DNA of 64,000 nt from NCBI RefSeq assembly GCF_900116135.1, contig NZ_FOZX01000010.1, forward strand, positions 62,001 to 126,000, read 5' to 3'. The stretch is from Saccharopolyspora flava. GTDB taxonomy: Bacteria > Actinomycetota > Actinomycetes > Mycobacteriales > Pseudonocardiaceae. Of the stretch, positions 16,951 through 26,711 are shown piece after piece. Positions within the stretch are counted from its first letter, which is position 1. Every line of letters begins with the position of its first letter. The notes under the pieces are model-generated. The model worked only from the letters and a program-made list of their open reading frames with translations, was not told where the DNA came from and ran no database searches. Made by a program: the position numbers and the translations under genes.

Positions 16951-17781
16951 ATGACCGACGAGACCAGGGGAGTCGAGCCGGGGATCGAGGTTTCGGACGT
17001 CGACCTCACCCGGCCGAGCATCGCCCGGATGTACGACTACCTGCTCGGCGGTTCCGCCAACTTCGAGGTGGACCGCCGGGCGGCCGAGCACGCGCTGGAG
17101 CTCGTCCCGACCGAACGGGACTACAGCTACGCGAACCGGTCGTTCCTCGGCCGCGCGGTCCGGTACCTGGCGACCGAGGCCGGGATCGACCAGTTCCTCG
17201 ACCTGGGATCCGGTGTCCCCACGGTCGGCAACGTGCACGAGATCGCGCGCGAGCACTGCCCGCGCGCGAAGGTCGCCTACGTCGACTGGGAACCCGTCGC
17301 CTGCCATCACGCCCGCCACCTCATCGGCGACGACCCGCAGGTCTCGGTCACCGAACTCGACGTCAGCGACGCCGAAGCAGTCCTCAGCGCCCCGGGAGTG
17401 GCGGGCCTGCTGGACTTCTCGAAACCGGTCGCGGTCCTGGCCTTCGGCATCCTCGACCTCGTCCCGGATCCCAACGGCGCGGCCCTGGTCAAGCGCTACC
17501 GCGACGCCTGCGTCCCCGGCAGCGCCCTGGCGGTGTCCAACAACGCCCAGCTCTCGCGCACCGACGCCGACATCGAAGCCCTCCGCTCCCTGCTCGCGGG
17601 AACCTCCACCCCGCACCTGCACATCCGCACCCCGGACGAGGTCGCAGCCCTGTTCCCGGGCTACACCCTGGTCGACCCGGGGATCGTCCCCGCAGCCCAC
17701 TGGCGCCCCGACACCCCGGTCACCGACGAGGAGGCGAACGACGGCAACGTCCTGGGCGGAGTCGGAATCCTCGGCGCGTAG
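16951..17781 (+). CDS. SAM-dependent methyltransferase, DUF574 (Methyltransf_19) family
   Basis: 276 aa. Hallmarks of this actinomycete family: PSIARMYDYLLGGSANFEVDR near the N-terminus, SYANRSFLGRAVRYL, the SAM loop FLDLGSGVPTVGNVHEIA, VAYVDWEPVACHHAR, and the C-terminal GYTLVDPGIVP. ATG 16951 follows TACGGT (16939-16944) by 6 nt, so the mRNA is probably leaderless, as is common for the family. Targets are generally unknown. It ends about 100 bp before inverted repeat B and is convergent with the SDR at 17992. Confidence 0.9.
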   Translation: MTDETRGVEPGIEVSDVDLTRPSIARMYDYLLGGSANFEVDRRAAEHALELVPTERDYSYANRSFLGRAVRYLATEAGIDQFLDLGSGVPTVGNVHEIAREHCPRAKVAYVDWEPVACHHARHLIGDDPQVSVTELDVSDAEAVLSAPGVAGLLDFSKPVAVLAFGILDLVPDPNGAALVKRYRDACVPGSALAVSNNAQLSRTDADIEALRSLLAGTSTPHLHIRTPDEVAALFPGYTLVDPGIVPAAHWRPDTPVTDEEANDGNVLGGVGILGA

Positions 17782-17883
17782 CCGTACCGGAGCGCGGTTC
17801 GGGGGCAGCGTGATGTTGCGTTCGGTCTCCGCGGGTGGTGATTCGGGAGGGCCGCTTCGGGGGTGCGGGGGGTTTTGGAGGGG

Positions 17884-17943
17884 GACAGTTTTTGCCCTAA
17901 TTGTCCTCCGCCCCACGAAACGGCAGTTCTGGCAAAAACTGTC
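17884..17943. repeat. Long inverted repeat B
   Basis: Perfect 13-bp arms GACAGTTTTTGCC (17884-17896) and GGCAAAAACTGTC (17931-17943) enclosing a partly complementary interior (TAATTGTCC versus GGCAGTTCT). It lies between convergent genes ending at 17781 and 17992. Same family as the elements at 2371, 22701, 36006 and 38964. Confidence 0.8.
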
Positions 17944-17991
17944 GCCCTCCCGGTGCCCGGGAACACCGGGAGAGCGCATCGGGGGTGAGGA

Positions 17992-18744
17992 TCACCAGAC
18001 GGTGTAGCCGCCGTCGATGACGAGGTCTGTGCCGGTGCAATAGGTGCTGGCGTCGGAGGCGAGGAAGACGACCGCCGGGGCGATCTCGGTGGGTTCGGCG
18101 ACGCGGTTCATCGGGGTGCCGTCGAGCCAGACCGCGCGCCACTCCTCGTTGGCGAGGCCCTGCTTGGTCAGCGGGGTGCCGACGTAGCCGGGGGAGATGG
18201 AGTTGACCCGCACCCCGCGCGGCGACCACTCGCCGGCCAGCGACTTGGTGAGGTGGATGACGCCGGCCTTCGCGGCGTTGTAGGCGGCCTGGGGTTGCGG
18301 GCGGTTGGCGATGTGGCCGCTCATGCTGCCGGTGTTGATGATGCTGCCCGAACCCTGCGCCAGCATCCGCCTGCCCGCCGCCTGGCAGCTGTAGAACACG
18401 CCGTCGAGGTTCACCGACATGACCCGGCGCCAGTCGGCCGGATCGACGTCCTCGCTGGGCTGGTTGTGCACGATGCCCGCGTTGTTGACCGCGATGTCGA
18501 GCGAACCGGCCGCGCCGGCCACCTGCCCGAAAGCCGCGTCGACGGCGGCGGGGTCGGTGACGTCGGCGGCGACGAACTCGACGCCGTGGCGCTCGGCCGC
18601 GGCCCCGCCGACTTCGGGATTGATGTCGCAGATGAACACGCGGGCGCCCGCGTCGCGCAGGCCGAGCACGATGGCCTCGCCGATGCCCTGCGCGCCACCG
18701 GTGACGATCGCGGTCCTGCCGCTGAGGCTGAAGAGGTCGGTCAT
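17992..18744 (-). CDS. SDR family oxidoreductase, probable polyol/sugar dehydrogenase
   Basis: 250 aa. Complete SDR motif set: AIVTGGAQGIGEAIVLGL, DVTDPAAVDAAF, NNAGIV, INTGSMSGHIANRPQPQAAY with the catalytic Ser, and YNAAKAGVIHL (YxxxK). Last gene of a three-gene operon with the FGGY kinase (23-bp gap) and the aldehyde dehydrogenase. Beside a xylulokinase-type enzyme, the likely job is oxidising a pentitol (arabitol, xylitol or similar) to the ketopentose that the kinase phosphorylates; that is inference from context. The start has GGAGG just upstream. Confidence 0.9.
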   Translation of the reverse strand: MTDLFSLSGRTAIVTGGAQGIGEAIVLGLRDAGARVFICDINPEVGGAAAERHGVEFVAADVTDPAAVDAAFGQVAGAAGSLDIAVNNAGIVHNQPSEDVDPADWRRVMSVNLDGVFYSCQAAGRRMLAQGSGSIINTGSMSGHIANRPQPQAAYNAAKAGVIHLTKSLAGEWSPRGVRVNSISPGYVGTPLTKQGLANEEWRAVWLDGTPMNRVAEPTEIAPAVVFLASDASTYCTGTDLVIDGGYTVW

Positions 18745-18766
18745 GGCTCCTCCTTGAGGCTCGGGG

Positions 18767-20269
18767 TCACTCGGCGTTGGCCAGGTACACGGGCCGCAGC
18801 CCGTCGTAGAGGCCGCGGTGGACCGGGAAGATCCGGTCGTAGACCCGGGCTGGTTCCCGTTCGGGCGCGAAGGTGCGCTCCACGCCCACCCCGGCCAGGG
18901 CCTCGTCGAAATCGCGCCAGCGGCCGGACCCGACCCCGGCGGCCAGCGCCGCGCCGTAGGCCCCGCCCTCTGACGACGCGGTCACCACGTCGATCTCGCG
19001 GTCGAGGACGTCGGCGAGCATCTGCAGCCACAGCGACTCGCTCGTCGCACCGCCGGAGGCGATGACGCGCTCGCACTCCAGCCCGGCGTCGCGGCACACC
19101 TCCAGGATCTCCCGCAGGTTCAGCAGCACCCCCTCCATCACGCTGCGCGCCAGGTGCCCGGCGTGGTGGATCGGGGTGAGCCCCACCCACGTCCCGGTCG
19201 CCTCCGGCGCGACGTGCGGGGAGCGCTCGCCCAGCAGGTACGGCAGGAACCGCAGCCCGTCCGAACCCGGGTCGACGGCCTTGGCGAGGCTGATCAGCCG
19301 GTCGAACGAGATCGGTTCGGTGGCCGCCACCGGCGCCAGCGCGTCCCGCAACCACTGGAAGGCCCCGCCCGCGCTCAGCGACACGCCCATGCAGTGCCAG
19401 CGCCCGGGCGCGTTGCCGCAGGACACCTGGACGCGTCCGCCGGGGTTGTCCGGGCAGGAGGCCGCGCCACCGGCGACGATGCCCGCGGTGCCGATGGTGA
19501 ACCCGACTGAACCGGCGTCGACCAGCCCCATCGCCGTGGTCTGGATGACGGCGTCGCCGCCCCCGCCGAACACCGGTGTCCCGTCGGGGACGTTCCACCG
19601 CCGCACCAGTTCCGGGGTGAGCCGCCCGGTCTGCTCGACGGACTCCACGGCCTCCGGCAGCAGGGATCGATCGATGTCGAGCAGCTCCAGCAGTTCGTCG
19701 GACCAGACGCGTCGCGCCACGTCGAACAGTCCGGTGCCCGAGGCGTCGGAGACGTCGGTGGCGTACGCGCCGGTCATCCGGAACCGCAGGTAGTCTTTGG
19801 GGTTGAGGACGTGCGCGGTCCGCTCGAACAGCTCCGGTTCGTTCTCCCGGAACCAGACGATCTTGCCTCCGGTGAAGCCCGGCAGCATCCGGTTGCGCGT
19901 CATGCGCAGCAGTTCGTCGAGCCCACCGGCGCGTTCGGTGATCCGGTCGCACTGCGGGGCCGCGCGCTGGTCGTTCCACAGGATCGCGTGCCGCAGCGGC
20001 TGGCCGGTGGCATCGAGGGCGGTGAGGCCGTGCATCTGGCCGCACAGACCGATTCCCGTCACCTCCCGGCCGCGTTCGGGCAGCGAGGCGGTCAGCGCGG
20101 TGATCGCCTCGTCGGTGGCGCGCCACCACTCGGCCGGGTCCTGCTCGGCCCAGCCCTGCCGGAGGTTGATCATCGGGTAGTCGCGGCTCTGCTTGGCGAC
20201 CACGTCGCCGTCGCCGTTGACGGCGATCGCCTTGCAGGTGGAGGTGCCCAGATCGATGCCGATGAGCAT
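18767..20269 (-). CDS. xylB: Xylulokinase-type FGGY carbohydrate kinase
   Basis: 500 aa, full length for the family. N-terminal ATP-binding core MLIGIDLGTSTCKAIAV; sugar-site segment GLCGQMHGLTALDATGQP; ILWNDQRA, a hallmark of xylulokinases; second half with GGGGDAVIQTTAMGLV, FLPYLLGERSPH, and adenine site VIASGGATSESLWLQMLADVL. The reaction expected is D-xylulose to D-xylulose-5-phosphate. It sits between an SDR and an aldehyde dehydrogenase, downstream of the divergent GntR regulator, so the operon probably degrades a pentitol or related sugar. Specificity for xylulose over other ketoses is not proven by sequence. Confidence 0.9.
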   Translation of the reverse strand: MLIGIDLGTSTCKAIAVNGDGDVVAKQSRDYPMINLRQGWAEQDPAEWWRATDEAITALTASLPERGREVTGIGLCGQMHGLTALDATGQPLRHAILWNDQRAAPQCDRITERAGGLDELLRMTRNRMLPGFTGGKIVWFRENEPELFERTAHVLNPKDYLRFRMTGAYATDVSDASGTGLFDVARRVWSDELLELLDIDRSLLPEAVESVEQTGRLTPELVRRWNVPDGTPVFGGGGDAVIQTTAMGLVDAGSVGFTIGTAGIVAGGAASCPDNPGGRVQVSCGNAPGRWHCMGVSLSAGGAFQWLRDALAPVAATEPISFDRLISLAKAVDPGSDGLRFLPYLLGERSPHVAPEATGTWVGLTPIHHAGHLARSVMEGVLLNLREILEVCRDAGLECERVIASGGATSESLWLQMLADVLDREIDVVTASSEGGAYGAALAAGVGSGRWRDFDEALAGVGVERTFAPEREPARVYDRIFPVHRGLYDGLRPVYLANAE

Positions 20270-20290
20270 GCTGCTACGTCCTTCCGCGCC

Positions 20291-21739
20291 TCATCGCGCG
20301 CCGTGGCGAAGCCGGATGTGCTTGAGCTGCAAGTAGGATTCGAGCCCTTCGTGGCCGTGCTCGGAACCGAAGCCGCTTTCCCGCCGGCCGCCGTAGGGGG
20401 CGTTCATGATGCCGGCGTCGACGTTGTTGACCGCGACGTTGCCGAAGTCGAGTTCCCGTGCGAGAGCGAAGGTTTCGCGCGTGTCGTCGGTGTAGGCGTA
20501 GGCGGCGAGACCGCCGGGTGCGGCGTTGGCGCGTTCGATCGCGTCGTCGAGATCGGTGAAGCGCGCGACGCCGACGAGCGGGCCGAAGGTCTCCTCGTGC
20601 ATCACCAGCGCCTCGTCCGCCGCGTCGTCGACCACCGTGGGGCGCAGGAACAAACCGGGGGAGAGCTCGGTGACCGGTCCGCCCCCGGCGACGATCCTGG
20701 CGCCGCGGTCGCGGGCGTCGGCGATGTGGTCGAGGGTGCGCTGGTAGGTCTCGTCCATCGTCATTGAGCCGACGTCGGCGGAGGGGACCTCGATGCCGTC
20801 GGCGACCTTGAGCGCGTCGGCGGCGGCCGCGAGCCCGGCGACGAACTCGTCGTGCACGGCGTCGTGGACGTAGATCCGGTTGATGGCGATGCAGATCTGC
20901 CCGGCGTTGCGGAACGAGCGCCGCGCCGCACCGGTGATCGCGGCACCGATGTCGGCCCGCTCGGTGACGATCATCGGGCAGCTGCCGCCGAGTTCCAGCG
21001 ACAGCGGCGTGATCCCGTTGACCGAGCGGGAGATCGCCTGCCCGGTGCGCATCGACCCGGTGAAGGCGATCTTGGCGATCGCCGGGTGCTCCACGAGCGC
21101 CTGCCCGGTCCGCCCGTCGCCGTGGACGATGTTGACCACACCCGGCGGGAAGACCTCGGCGACGCACTCGGACAGGATCTGCGCGCAGCCCGGCGTGTAC
21201 TCGGAGGGCTTGAGGACGATGGTGCAGCCGGCGGCCGTCGCCCCGGCCAGCTTCCAGCCGATCAGCTCGATCGGGTAGTTCCAGGGCACGATGCCCGCGA
21301 CCGGGCCGATCGGTTCCTTCTCGACGATGCTGGTGAAACCCGCGGTGTCGTTGGGGATCGTGCGGCCGAACACCCGCTGGGCCTCTTCGGCGTAGTAGTG
21401 CAGCGCCGTGACGAACTTGCGGACCTCGCCGCGCGCCTCGTCGAGCGGTTTTCCCTGCTCGCGGGTGATGGAGGCGGCCATCTCGTCGACCCGCGGCGCG
21501 CACGCCGCCGCCAGGTCGTGCAGGTACCGGGCGCGGTCGGCCGGGAGCGTCTTGCGCCAGGACCGGAAGGCGGTCGCGGCCGAGGCCACCGCCGCGTCGA
21601 CGTCCGCGGCCGACGAGCGGGCGGCGATCGCGACGAGCTCACCGGTCGCGGGATTGTGCCGCTCGATCGTGTCAGCGGGATCGTCGTGCCAGGTGCCGGA
21701 GTGGAAGTTCCGGCAGGTGATGACGTGGTGGTGAGGCAT
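20291..21739 (-). CDS. NAD(P)-dependent aldehyde dehydrogenase
   Basis: 482 aa ALDH-superfamily enzyme. Visible motifs: PWNYPIELIGWKLAGATAAG, KPSEYTP, FTGSMRTGQAI, catalytic Glu in LELGGSCPMIV, catalytic Cys in FRNAGQICIAINRIYV, and EETFGPLVGV. First gene of the SDR/kinase operon, so it may oxidise a glycol-, lact- or succinate semialdehyde-type intermediate. It is divergent from the FadR-type regulator at 21892, with a palindromic candidate operator between them. Confidence 0.9.
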   Translation of the reverse strand: MPHHHVITCRNFHSGTWHDDPADTIERHNPATGELVAIAARSSAADVDAAVASAATAFRSWRKTLPADRARYLHDLAAACAPRVDEMAASITREQGKPLDEARGEVRKFVTALHYYAEEAQRVFGRTIPNDTAGFTSIVEKEPIGPVAGIVPWNYPIELIGWKLAGATAAGCTIVLKPSEYTPGCAQILSECVAEVFPPGVVNIVHGDGRTGQALVEHPAIAKIAFTGSMRTGQAISRSVNGITPLSLELGGSCPMIVTERADIGAAITGAARRSFRNAGQICIAINRIYVHDAVHDEFVAGLAAAADALKVADGIEVPSADVGSMTMDETYQRTLDHIADARDRGARIVAGGGPVTELSPGLFLRPTVVDDAADEALVMHEETFGPLVGVARFTDLDDAIERANAAPGGLAAYAYTDDTRETFALARELDFGNVAVNNVDAGIMNAPYGGRRESGFGSEHGHEGLESYLQLKHIRLRHGAR

Positions 21740-21862
21740 CCGGCTCTGCTTTCTCGGCGTTGAGGCGAGATCCGGCGATGGTCAGCGTTGCGTCTCGAAG
21801 CGGTGGAGCGCGGCGCGGCCGATCCGGCCCGCTGCCGATGCGAAGGTGTCGTGACGTTGACT

Positions 21863-21881
21863 TCGTATGATGATCGGACGA
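21863..21881. promoter_or_regulatory. Candidate GntR/FadR operator in the divergent spacer
   Basis: Nineteen-bp imperfect palindrome TCGTATGATGATCGGACGA (14 symmetric positions outside the centre), 11 nt before the regulator ATG and in the spacer shared with the aldehyde dehydrogenase operon. Assigned from symmetry and position only. Confidence 0.45.
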
Positions 21882-21891
21882 TAGTTCTCGC

Positions 21892-22653
21892 ATGGCCGCG
21901 TCGCAACCCTCGATCATGGGCGCCGAAACTCCGCGCGCCCCAGCGGAAAGGCCGCCTCGCCTTCCCGAGGTCGTGGCCGAGCGGCTGCAGAACGACCTGC
22001 TCGCGCAGGGATTGCGCCCCGGGGACCGGTTGCCGACCGAACCGCAGCTCGTCGAGCGCTACGGGGTGAGCCGCACGGTCATCCGGGAGGCCGGCCGTAT
22101 CCTGGAGCAGCGCGGGCTGGTCGACATCCGCCCCGGTCGCGGGATGACGGTGTCCACACCGGACGGTTCGGCGGTCGCCCAGCACTACTCGCTGATGCTG
22201 GGGATGAACGCGACGACGTTCCAGCAGCTGATGGAGACCCGGCTGATCATCGAGGTCGAGGTGACCGCCCTGGCCGCCACCCGCCGCACCGACGGCGACC
22301 TGGCGGAGCTGCGCGCGTCGGTGGACCGCGTGGAGCGGAACATGAACGACTACCGGGTCTGCCTCGAGGAGGACGTGCGCTTCCACGAGATCGTCACCCG
22401 CGCCGGCGGGAACCCGTTCTTCTCCTGGTTCATGGACCCGATCAACACCTGCCTGCGCGAGTCCTACCGCGACGCCGACTCCTACCCGGCGAGCCTGCCG
22501 CACACGCTCGCCGAGCACGCCCAGATCCTCGACGCCATCGCCGCAGGCGACGCGGAAGCGGCCCGCCACGCCGCCCGCACCCACCTCAACCGGGTCGTCG
22601 CACAACAACACGACCTCGTCCCCGCAACAGCACCCGAGGCACCCCGGACCTGA
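21892..22653 (+). CDS. FadR-subfamily GntR transcriptional regulator (FCD domain)
   Basis: 253 aa. The winged helix contains LPEVVAERLQNDLLAQGLRP, GDRLPTEPQLVERYGVSRTV and IREAGRILEQRGLVDIRPGRG. The C-terminal all-helical FCD domain shows the expected Asp/His metal-site segments (EEDVRFHEIVTRAGGNP and LAEHAQILDAIAAGD). Divergent from the aldehyde dehydrogenase-kinase-SDR operon, which it probably controls. A downstream in-frame ATG at 21916 is possible. Inverted repeat C follows as its likely terminator. Confidence 0.92.
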   Translation: MAASQPSIMGAETPRAPAERPPRLPEVVAERLQNDLLAQGLRPGDRLPTEPQLVERYGVSRTVIREAGRILEQRGLVDIRPGRGMTVSTPDGSAVAQHYSLMLGMNATTFQQLMETRLIIEVEVTALAATRRTDGDLAELRASVDRVERNMNDYRVCLEEDVRFHEIVTRAGGNPFFSWFMDPINTCLRESYRDADSYPASLPHTLAEHAQILDAIAAGDAEAARHAARTHLNRVVAQQHDLVPATAPEAPRT

Positions 22654-22700
22654 CCGCGCCCCGTCGCCGGGCTTCCCGACTCCCGTGACGGCGTTCGTCG

Positions 22701-22780
22701 CCTGGGGGCAGTTTTAGCCATAACTGTCCAGTAGCCGAGTAGCGGGTCCCGGGACAGTTATGGCTAAAACTGCCCCCAGG
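22701..22780. repeat. Long inverted repeat C, 29-bp perfect arms
   Basis: Arms 22701-22729 and 22752-22780 are perfectly complementary over 29 bp around a 22-nt loop. The core, GCAGTTTTAGCCATAACTG, is the same as in element E at 38964. It lies 48 bp after the GntR stop. The length exceeds what a terminator needs. Confidence 0.9.
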
Positions 22781-22941
22781 CGCCCCACGCCGAGGCCCGG
22801 GTCGACCGGGCGAACGACCGCAGCGCGATACCGCCTCGAAACCGCGGACGCCGCGCGTCCGGGTGGGTTCTGCCGGTTGGAGCAGAGGAGTCACCGGTCT
22901 TGCGGTGCCGGGGGTATCCGCGGCCGCGCGAACATGATCAG

Positions 22942-23286
22942 GTGTCTCCGTCCGATGGGAATCTGGACCAGGCCGAAGCAGAGAAGGAAATCCAACGATT
23001 CACGGGGCGGAATCTCCGCATCCGCCCTGGCTGCAGGGTGCATCGCGTCAAGTTCACGACCGAGAGCGGGGTGCAGCAGCCCACGACCGTCTGCGGTCAA
23101 CTGATCAGCCGGTCCCCGCTGTTCACGTGCGAGGCGGTCGAGCTGAGAGCCGACTGCAAGCGATGCCGGAGGCTCTGCGCCACGAGGGACCCGTGGTCGG
23201 ACGTGGAATTCCCGGAGGACCAGGACGGGCAGATGGCGCTGTTCGAACCGCCCGAAGCCAACCCCGGGGTCGGGGTGTCTAGGTAG
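22942..23286 (+). CDS. Unknown small protein with Cys cluster
   Basis: 114 aa if started at GTG 22942; upstream starts are possible and no clear ribosome-binding site decides. The middle contains VCGQLI, FTCEAVEL, DCKRCRRLCA, five or six Cys in a zinc-ribbon-like arrangement, and the tail is acidic (EFPEDQDGQMALFEPPEANP). Codon use fits a real gene. No family recognised. It lies between inverted repeat C and another small Cys-containing frame at 23378. Confidence 0.6.
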   Translation: MSPSDGNLDQAEAEKEIQRFTGRNLRIRPGCRVHRVKFTTESGVQQPTTVCGQLISRSPLFTCEAVELRADCKRCRRLCATRDPWSDVEFPEDQDGQMALFEPPEANPGVGVSR

Positions 23287-23377
23287 GGAACCCGGTAGTT
23301 CTGCCCTGGTTGTGGGGGTGCCCGGAGGGGAGGTTGGAGGGTGTCAGCCCCGGACCCCGCGTGAGAGAGCTCGGGCG

Positions 23378-23575
23378 ATGTCTTCGCCCCGAAACAGCGG
23401 TGCACTGCCGCATCAGACGTCACACGTGTATCGGAATCCGTGCACCGGCACCTGGATCTGCGACTCCGTGGGCACCCGTGCCGAGCCTGGCCCCGACAGC
23501 GCTCGCACGGTGTGCCGGACCCATCGCGAGGCGGTCCGCGTGGCCGTGACCGGCGCTCCCGGCCTCGAGGTTTAG
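23378..23575 (+). CDS. Possible small Cys/His protein
   Basis: 65 aa from ATG 23378 (an upstream in-frame ATG at 23312 would give 87). It contains NPCTGTWICDSVGT and VCRTHREAV, a Cys-x5-Cys...Cys-x2-His pattern that could bind a metal. Weak start signal. No family recognised; it may form a pair with the preceding Cys-rich gene. Confidence 0.4.
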   Translation: MSSPRNSGALPHQTSHVYRNPCTGTWICDSVGTRAEPGPDSARTVCRTHREAVRVAVTGAPGLEV

Positions 23576-23654
23576 GCGCCGGACCCCGCGTGCGCGCTCA
23601 CCCAGGGTGAGCCAGGGCTGAGATCAGCGCGCACGCAGGGACATCAACCCGGCC

Positions 23655-25445
23655 TCAGGCCGTGGCCTTGGCCGCCGCTCGGCCGGCTTGGCGGCCGGAG
23701 AACAGGCAGCCTCCGAGGAACGTGCCCTCCAGCGCCCGGTAGCCGTGGACCCCGCCGCCCCCGAAGCCCGACACCTCGCCCGCCGCGTAGAGGCCGGGGA
23801 TGGGGTTGGCCCGGGCGTCGAGGACCTGGCCGTCGAGGTTGGTCTGCAGCCCGCCGAGGGTCTTGCGGGTCAGCAGGTTCATCCGGATCGCGATCAGCGG
23901 GCCCGCCTCGCGATCGAGGATCTTGTGCAGCGGCGTGGTGCGGATGAGGTTGTCGCCGACGTAGGCCAGGGAGTTGCGGATGCCCATGACCTGCTCGTCC
24001 TTGGTGTAGTTGTTGTCGACCTGGCGGTCGCGCTGGACGATCTGCCGTTCCAGGTCGGCGGCGTCGAGGAGGTCGTCACCGCTGAGGTCGTTCATCCGGG
24101 CCACCAGCTCCGAGATCGTGTTGGCCTGCACGAAGTCCTCGCCGAAGTCCTGGAACGCCTTGACCGGCGGCGGCGTGTCGTTGAGCGCCCGGCTGGCCAG
24201 GTAGCCGGCGAGGTCCTTGCGGGTGAGCTCCGGGTTCTGCTCGGAACCGGAGAGGATGAACTCCTTGTCGATGATCCGCTGGTTGAGCACGAACCACGAG
24301 TAGTCGTAGCCGGTGTCCTTGATCAGCTTCAGCGTGCCGAGCGTGTCGTAGCTGGGGATGCCGGGGTTGGGGAAGCGCCGGCCGCGCGCGTCGAACCACA
24401 GCGACGACGGCGCCGCCAGCACCCGGATCCCGTGATCGGGCCAGATCGGCGTGTGGTTGGCCAAACCCTCGGTGTAGTGCCACATCCGGTCGCGGTTGAC
24501 CAGCCGCGCACCGGCCTTCTCGGTGATCCCGAGCATCCGGCCGTCGACGTGCGCGGGAACACCGGTGATCATGCGCTTGGGCGGTGCGCCCAGCCACTCC
24601 GGCCAGTTCTGCCGCACCAGGTCCTGGTTTCCGCCGATCCCGCCGGAGGTCACGAGGACGACCGGGGCGTGCAGCTCGAAATCACCGATCCTGGTACGGG
24701 AACTCGGCTTGCCGCGCGGCGCGTTGCTGGGCTCCAGGACTCCGCCCCGGACGCCGTCGACGACACCGTTGGTGACGGTGAGCTCGTCCACCTGGTGCCG
24801 GAACTTGAACGTCACCAGGCCCTTCTCGGCGGCCTCCCGCACGATCTTCTCGAACGGCTCCATCACCCCGGGGCCGGTGCCGAGCGTGAGGTGGAAGCGC
24901 GGCACCGAGTTGCCGTGCCCGTCGGCGTGCTGGCCGCCGCGCTCGGCCCAGCCGACGACCGGCACCCACCGCACGCCCAGACCGTGCAGCCAGGAGCGCT
25001 TCTCCGTCGCGGCGAACTGCAGGTAGGCCTCGGCCCACTGCGCCGCCCAGTAGTCCTCGCCCAGCGGGTCGTCGACGCCCCGGTCGAAACCGGCGGTGCC
25101 GAACCAGTCGGCGCGCGCCAGCTCCAGCGAGTCGCGGATGCCGGCCAGCCGCTGCTCCTCGGAGTCGATGAACATCAGCCCGCCCAGCGACCAGAACGCC
25201 TGACCACCGAGACTGGCCTCGGGCTCCTGATCGACCAGCAGCACCTTGCGACCCTGCGCCACCAGCTCCGAGGTCGCTACCAGCCCGGCCAGACCACCGC
25301 CCACCACGATCGCGTCGGCATCACCACCGGACGCCGCCGGAGCGGCACCCGCGACGCCCGGGGACATGGCCGCACCCGCGGCGGCCACACCACCGCTGAC
25401 CAGCATCGAGCGCCGACTGATCAAGCCGTTCTCGCGATCGCTCAT
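23655..25445 (-). CDS. FAD-binding dehydrogenase (KstD/fumarate reductase-like), Tat signal
   Basis: 596 aa. A twin-arginine signal (ISRRSMLVSGGVAAAGAA) starts the protein. The FAD-binding Rossmann motif is DAIVVGGGLAGLVATSELVA, followed by the family's long substrate domain, and the flavoprotein C-terminus is GLYAAGEVSGFGGGGVHGYR with GTFLGGCLFSGRQAGRAAA. This is the FAD-binding dehydrogenase family related to 3-ketosteroid dehydrogenases and flavin fumarate reductases. ATG 25445 has GGAAGGACG upstream and begins the Tat signal directly. Acting outside or at the membrane is inferred from the signal; the substrate is unknown. A following steroid cluster is absent. Confidence 0.9.
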   Translation of the reverse strand: MSDRENGLISRRSMLVSGGVAAAGAAMSPGVAGAAPAASGGDADAIVVGGGLAGLVATSELVAQGRKVLLVDQEPEASLGGQAFWSLGGLMFIDSEEQRLAGIRDSLELARADWFGTAGFDRGVDDPLGEDYWAAQWAEAYLQFAATEKRSWLHGLGVRWVPVVGWAERGGQHADGHGNSVPRFHLTLGTGPGVMEPFEKIVREAAEKGLVTFKFRHQVDELTVTNGVVDGVRGGVLEPSNAPRGKPSSRTRIGDFELHAPVVLVTSGGIGGNQDLVRQNWPEWLGAPPKRMITGVPAHVDGRMLGITEKAGARLVNRDRMWHYTEGLANHTPIWPDHGIRVLAAPSSLWFDARGRRFPNPGIPSYDTLGTLKLIKDTGYDYSWFVLNQRIIDKEFILSGSEQNPELTRKDLAGYLASRALNDTPPPVKAFQDFGEDFVQANTISELVARMNDLSGDDLLDAADLERQIVQRDRQVDNNYTKDEQVMGIRNSLAYVGDNLIRTTPLHKILDREAGPLIAIRMNLLTRKTLGGLQTNLDGQVLDARANPIPGLYAAGEVSGFGGGGVHGYRALEGTFLGGCLFSGRQAGRAAAKATA

Positions 25446-25609
25446 GACGTCCTTCCGCCGTTCGGTCCGCATCGACAGCGCGCGGACACCGGGCTCTCGG
25501 CGACCGCGCCACCGTGCAATGAACACCGTTTACCGAAGGCGGCACAAGACTTCCGGATCATTCGTTAGGAAACGGACGCAGGTCGGCGGAACGGCAGCGT
25601 CCGCTTGGC

Positions 25610-26695
<1,086 letters not shown>

Positions 26696-26711
26696 TCACC
26701 GGGGAGTGCTC

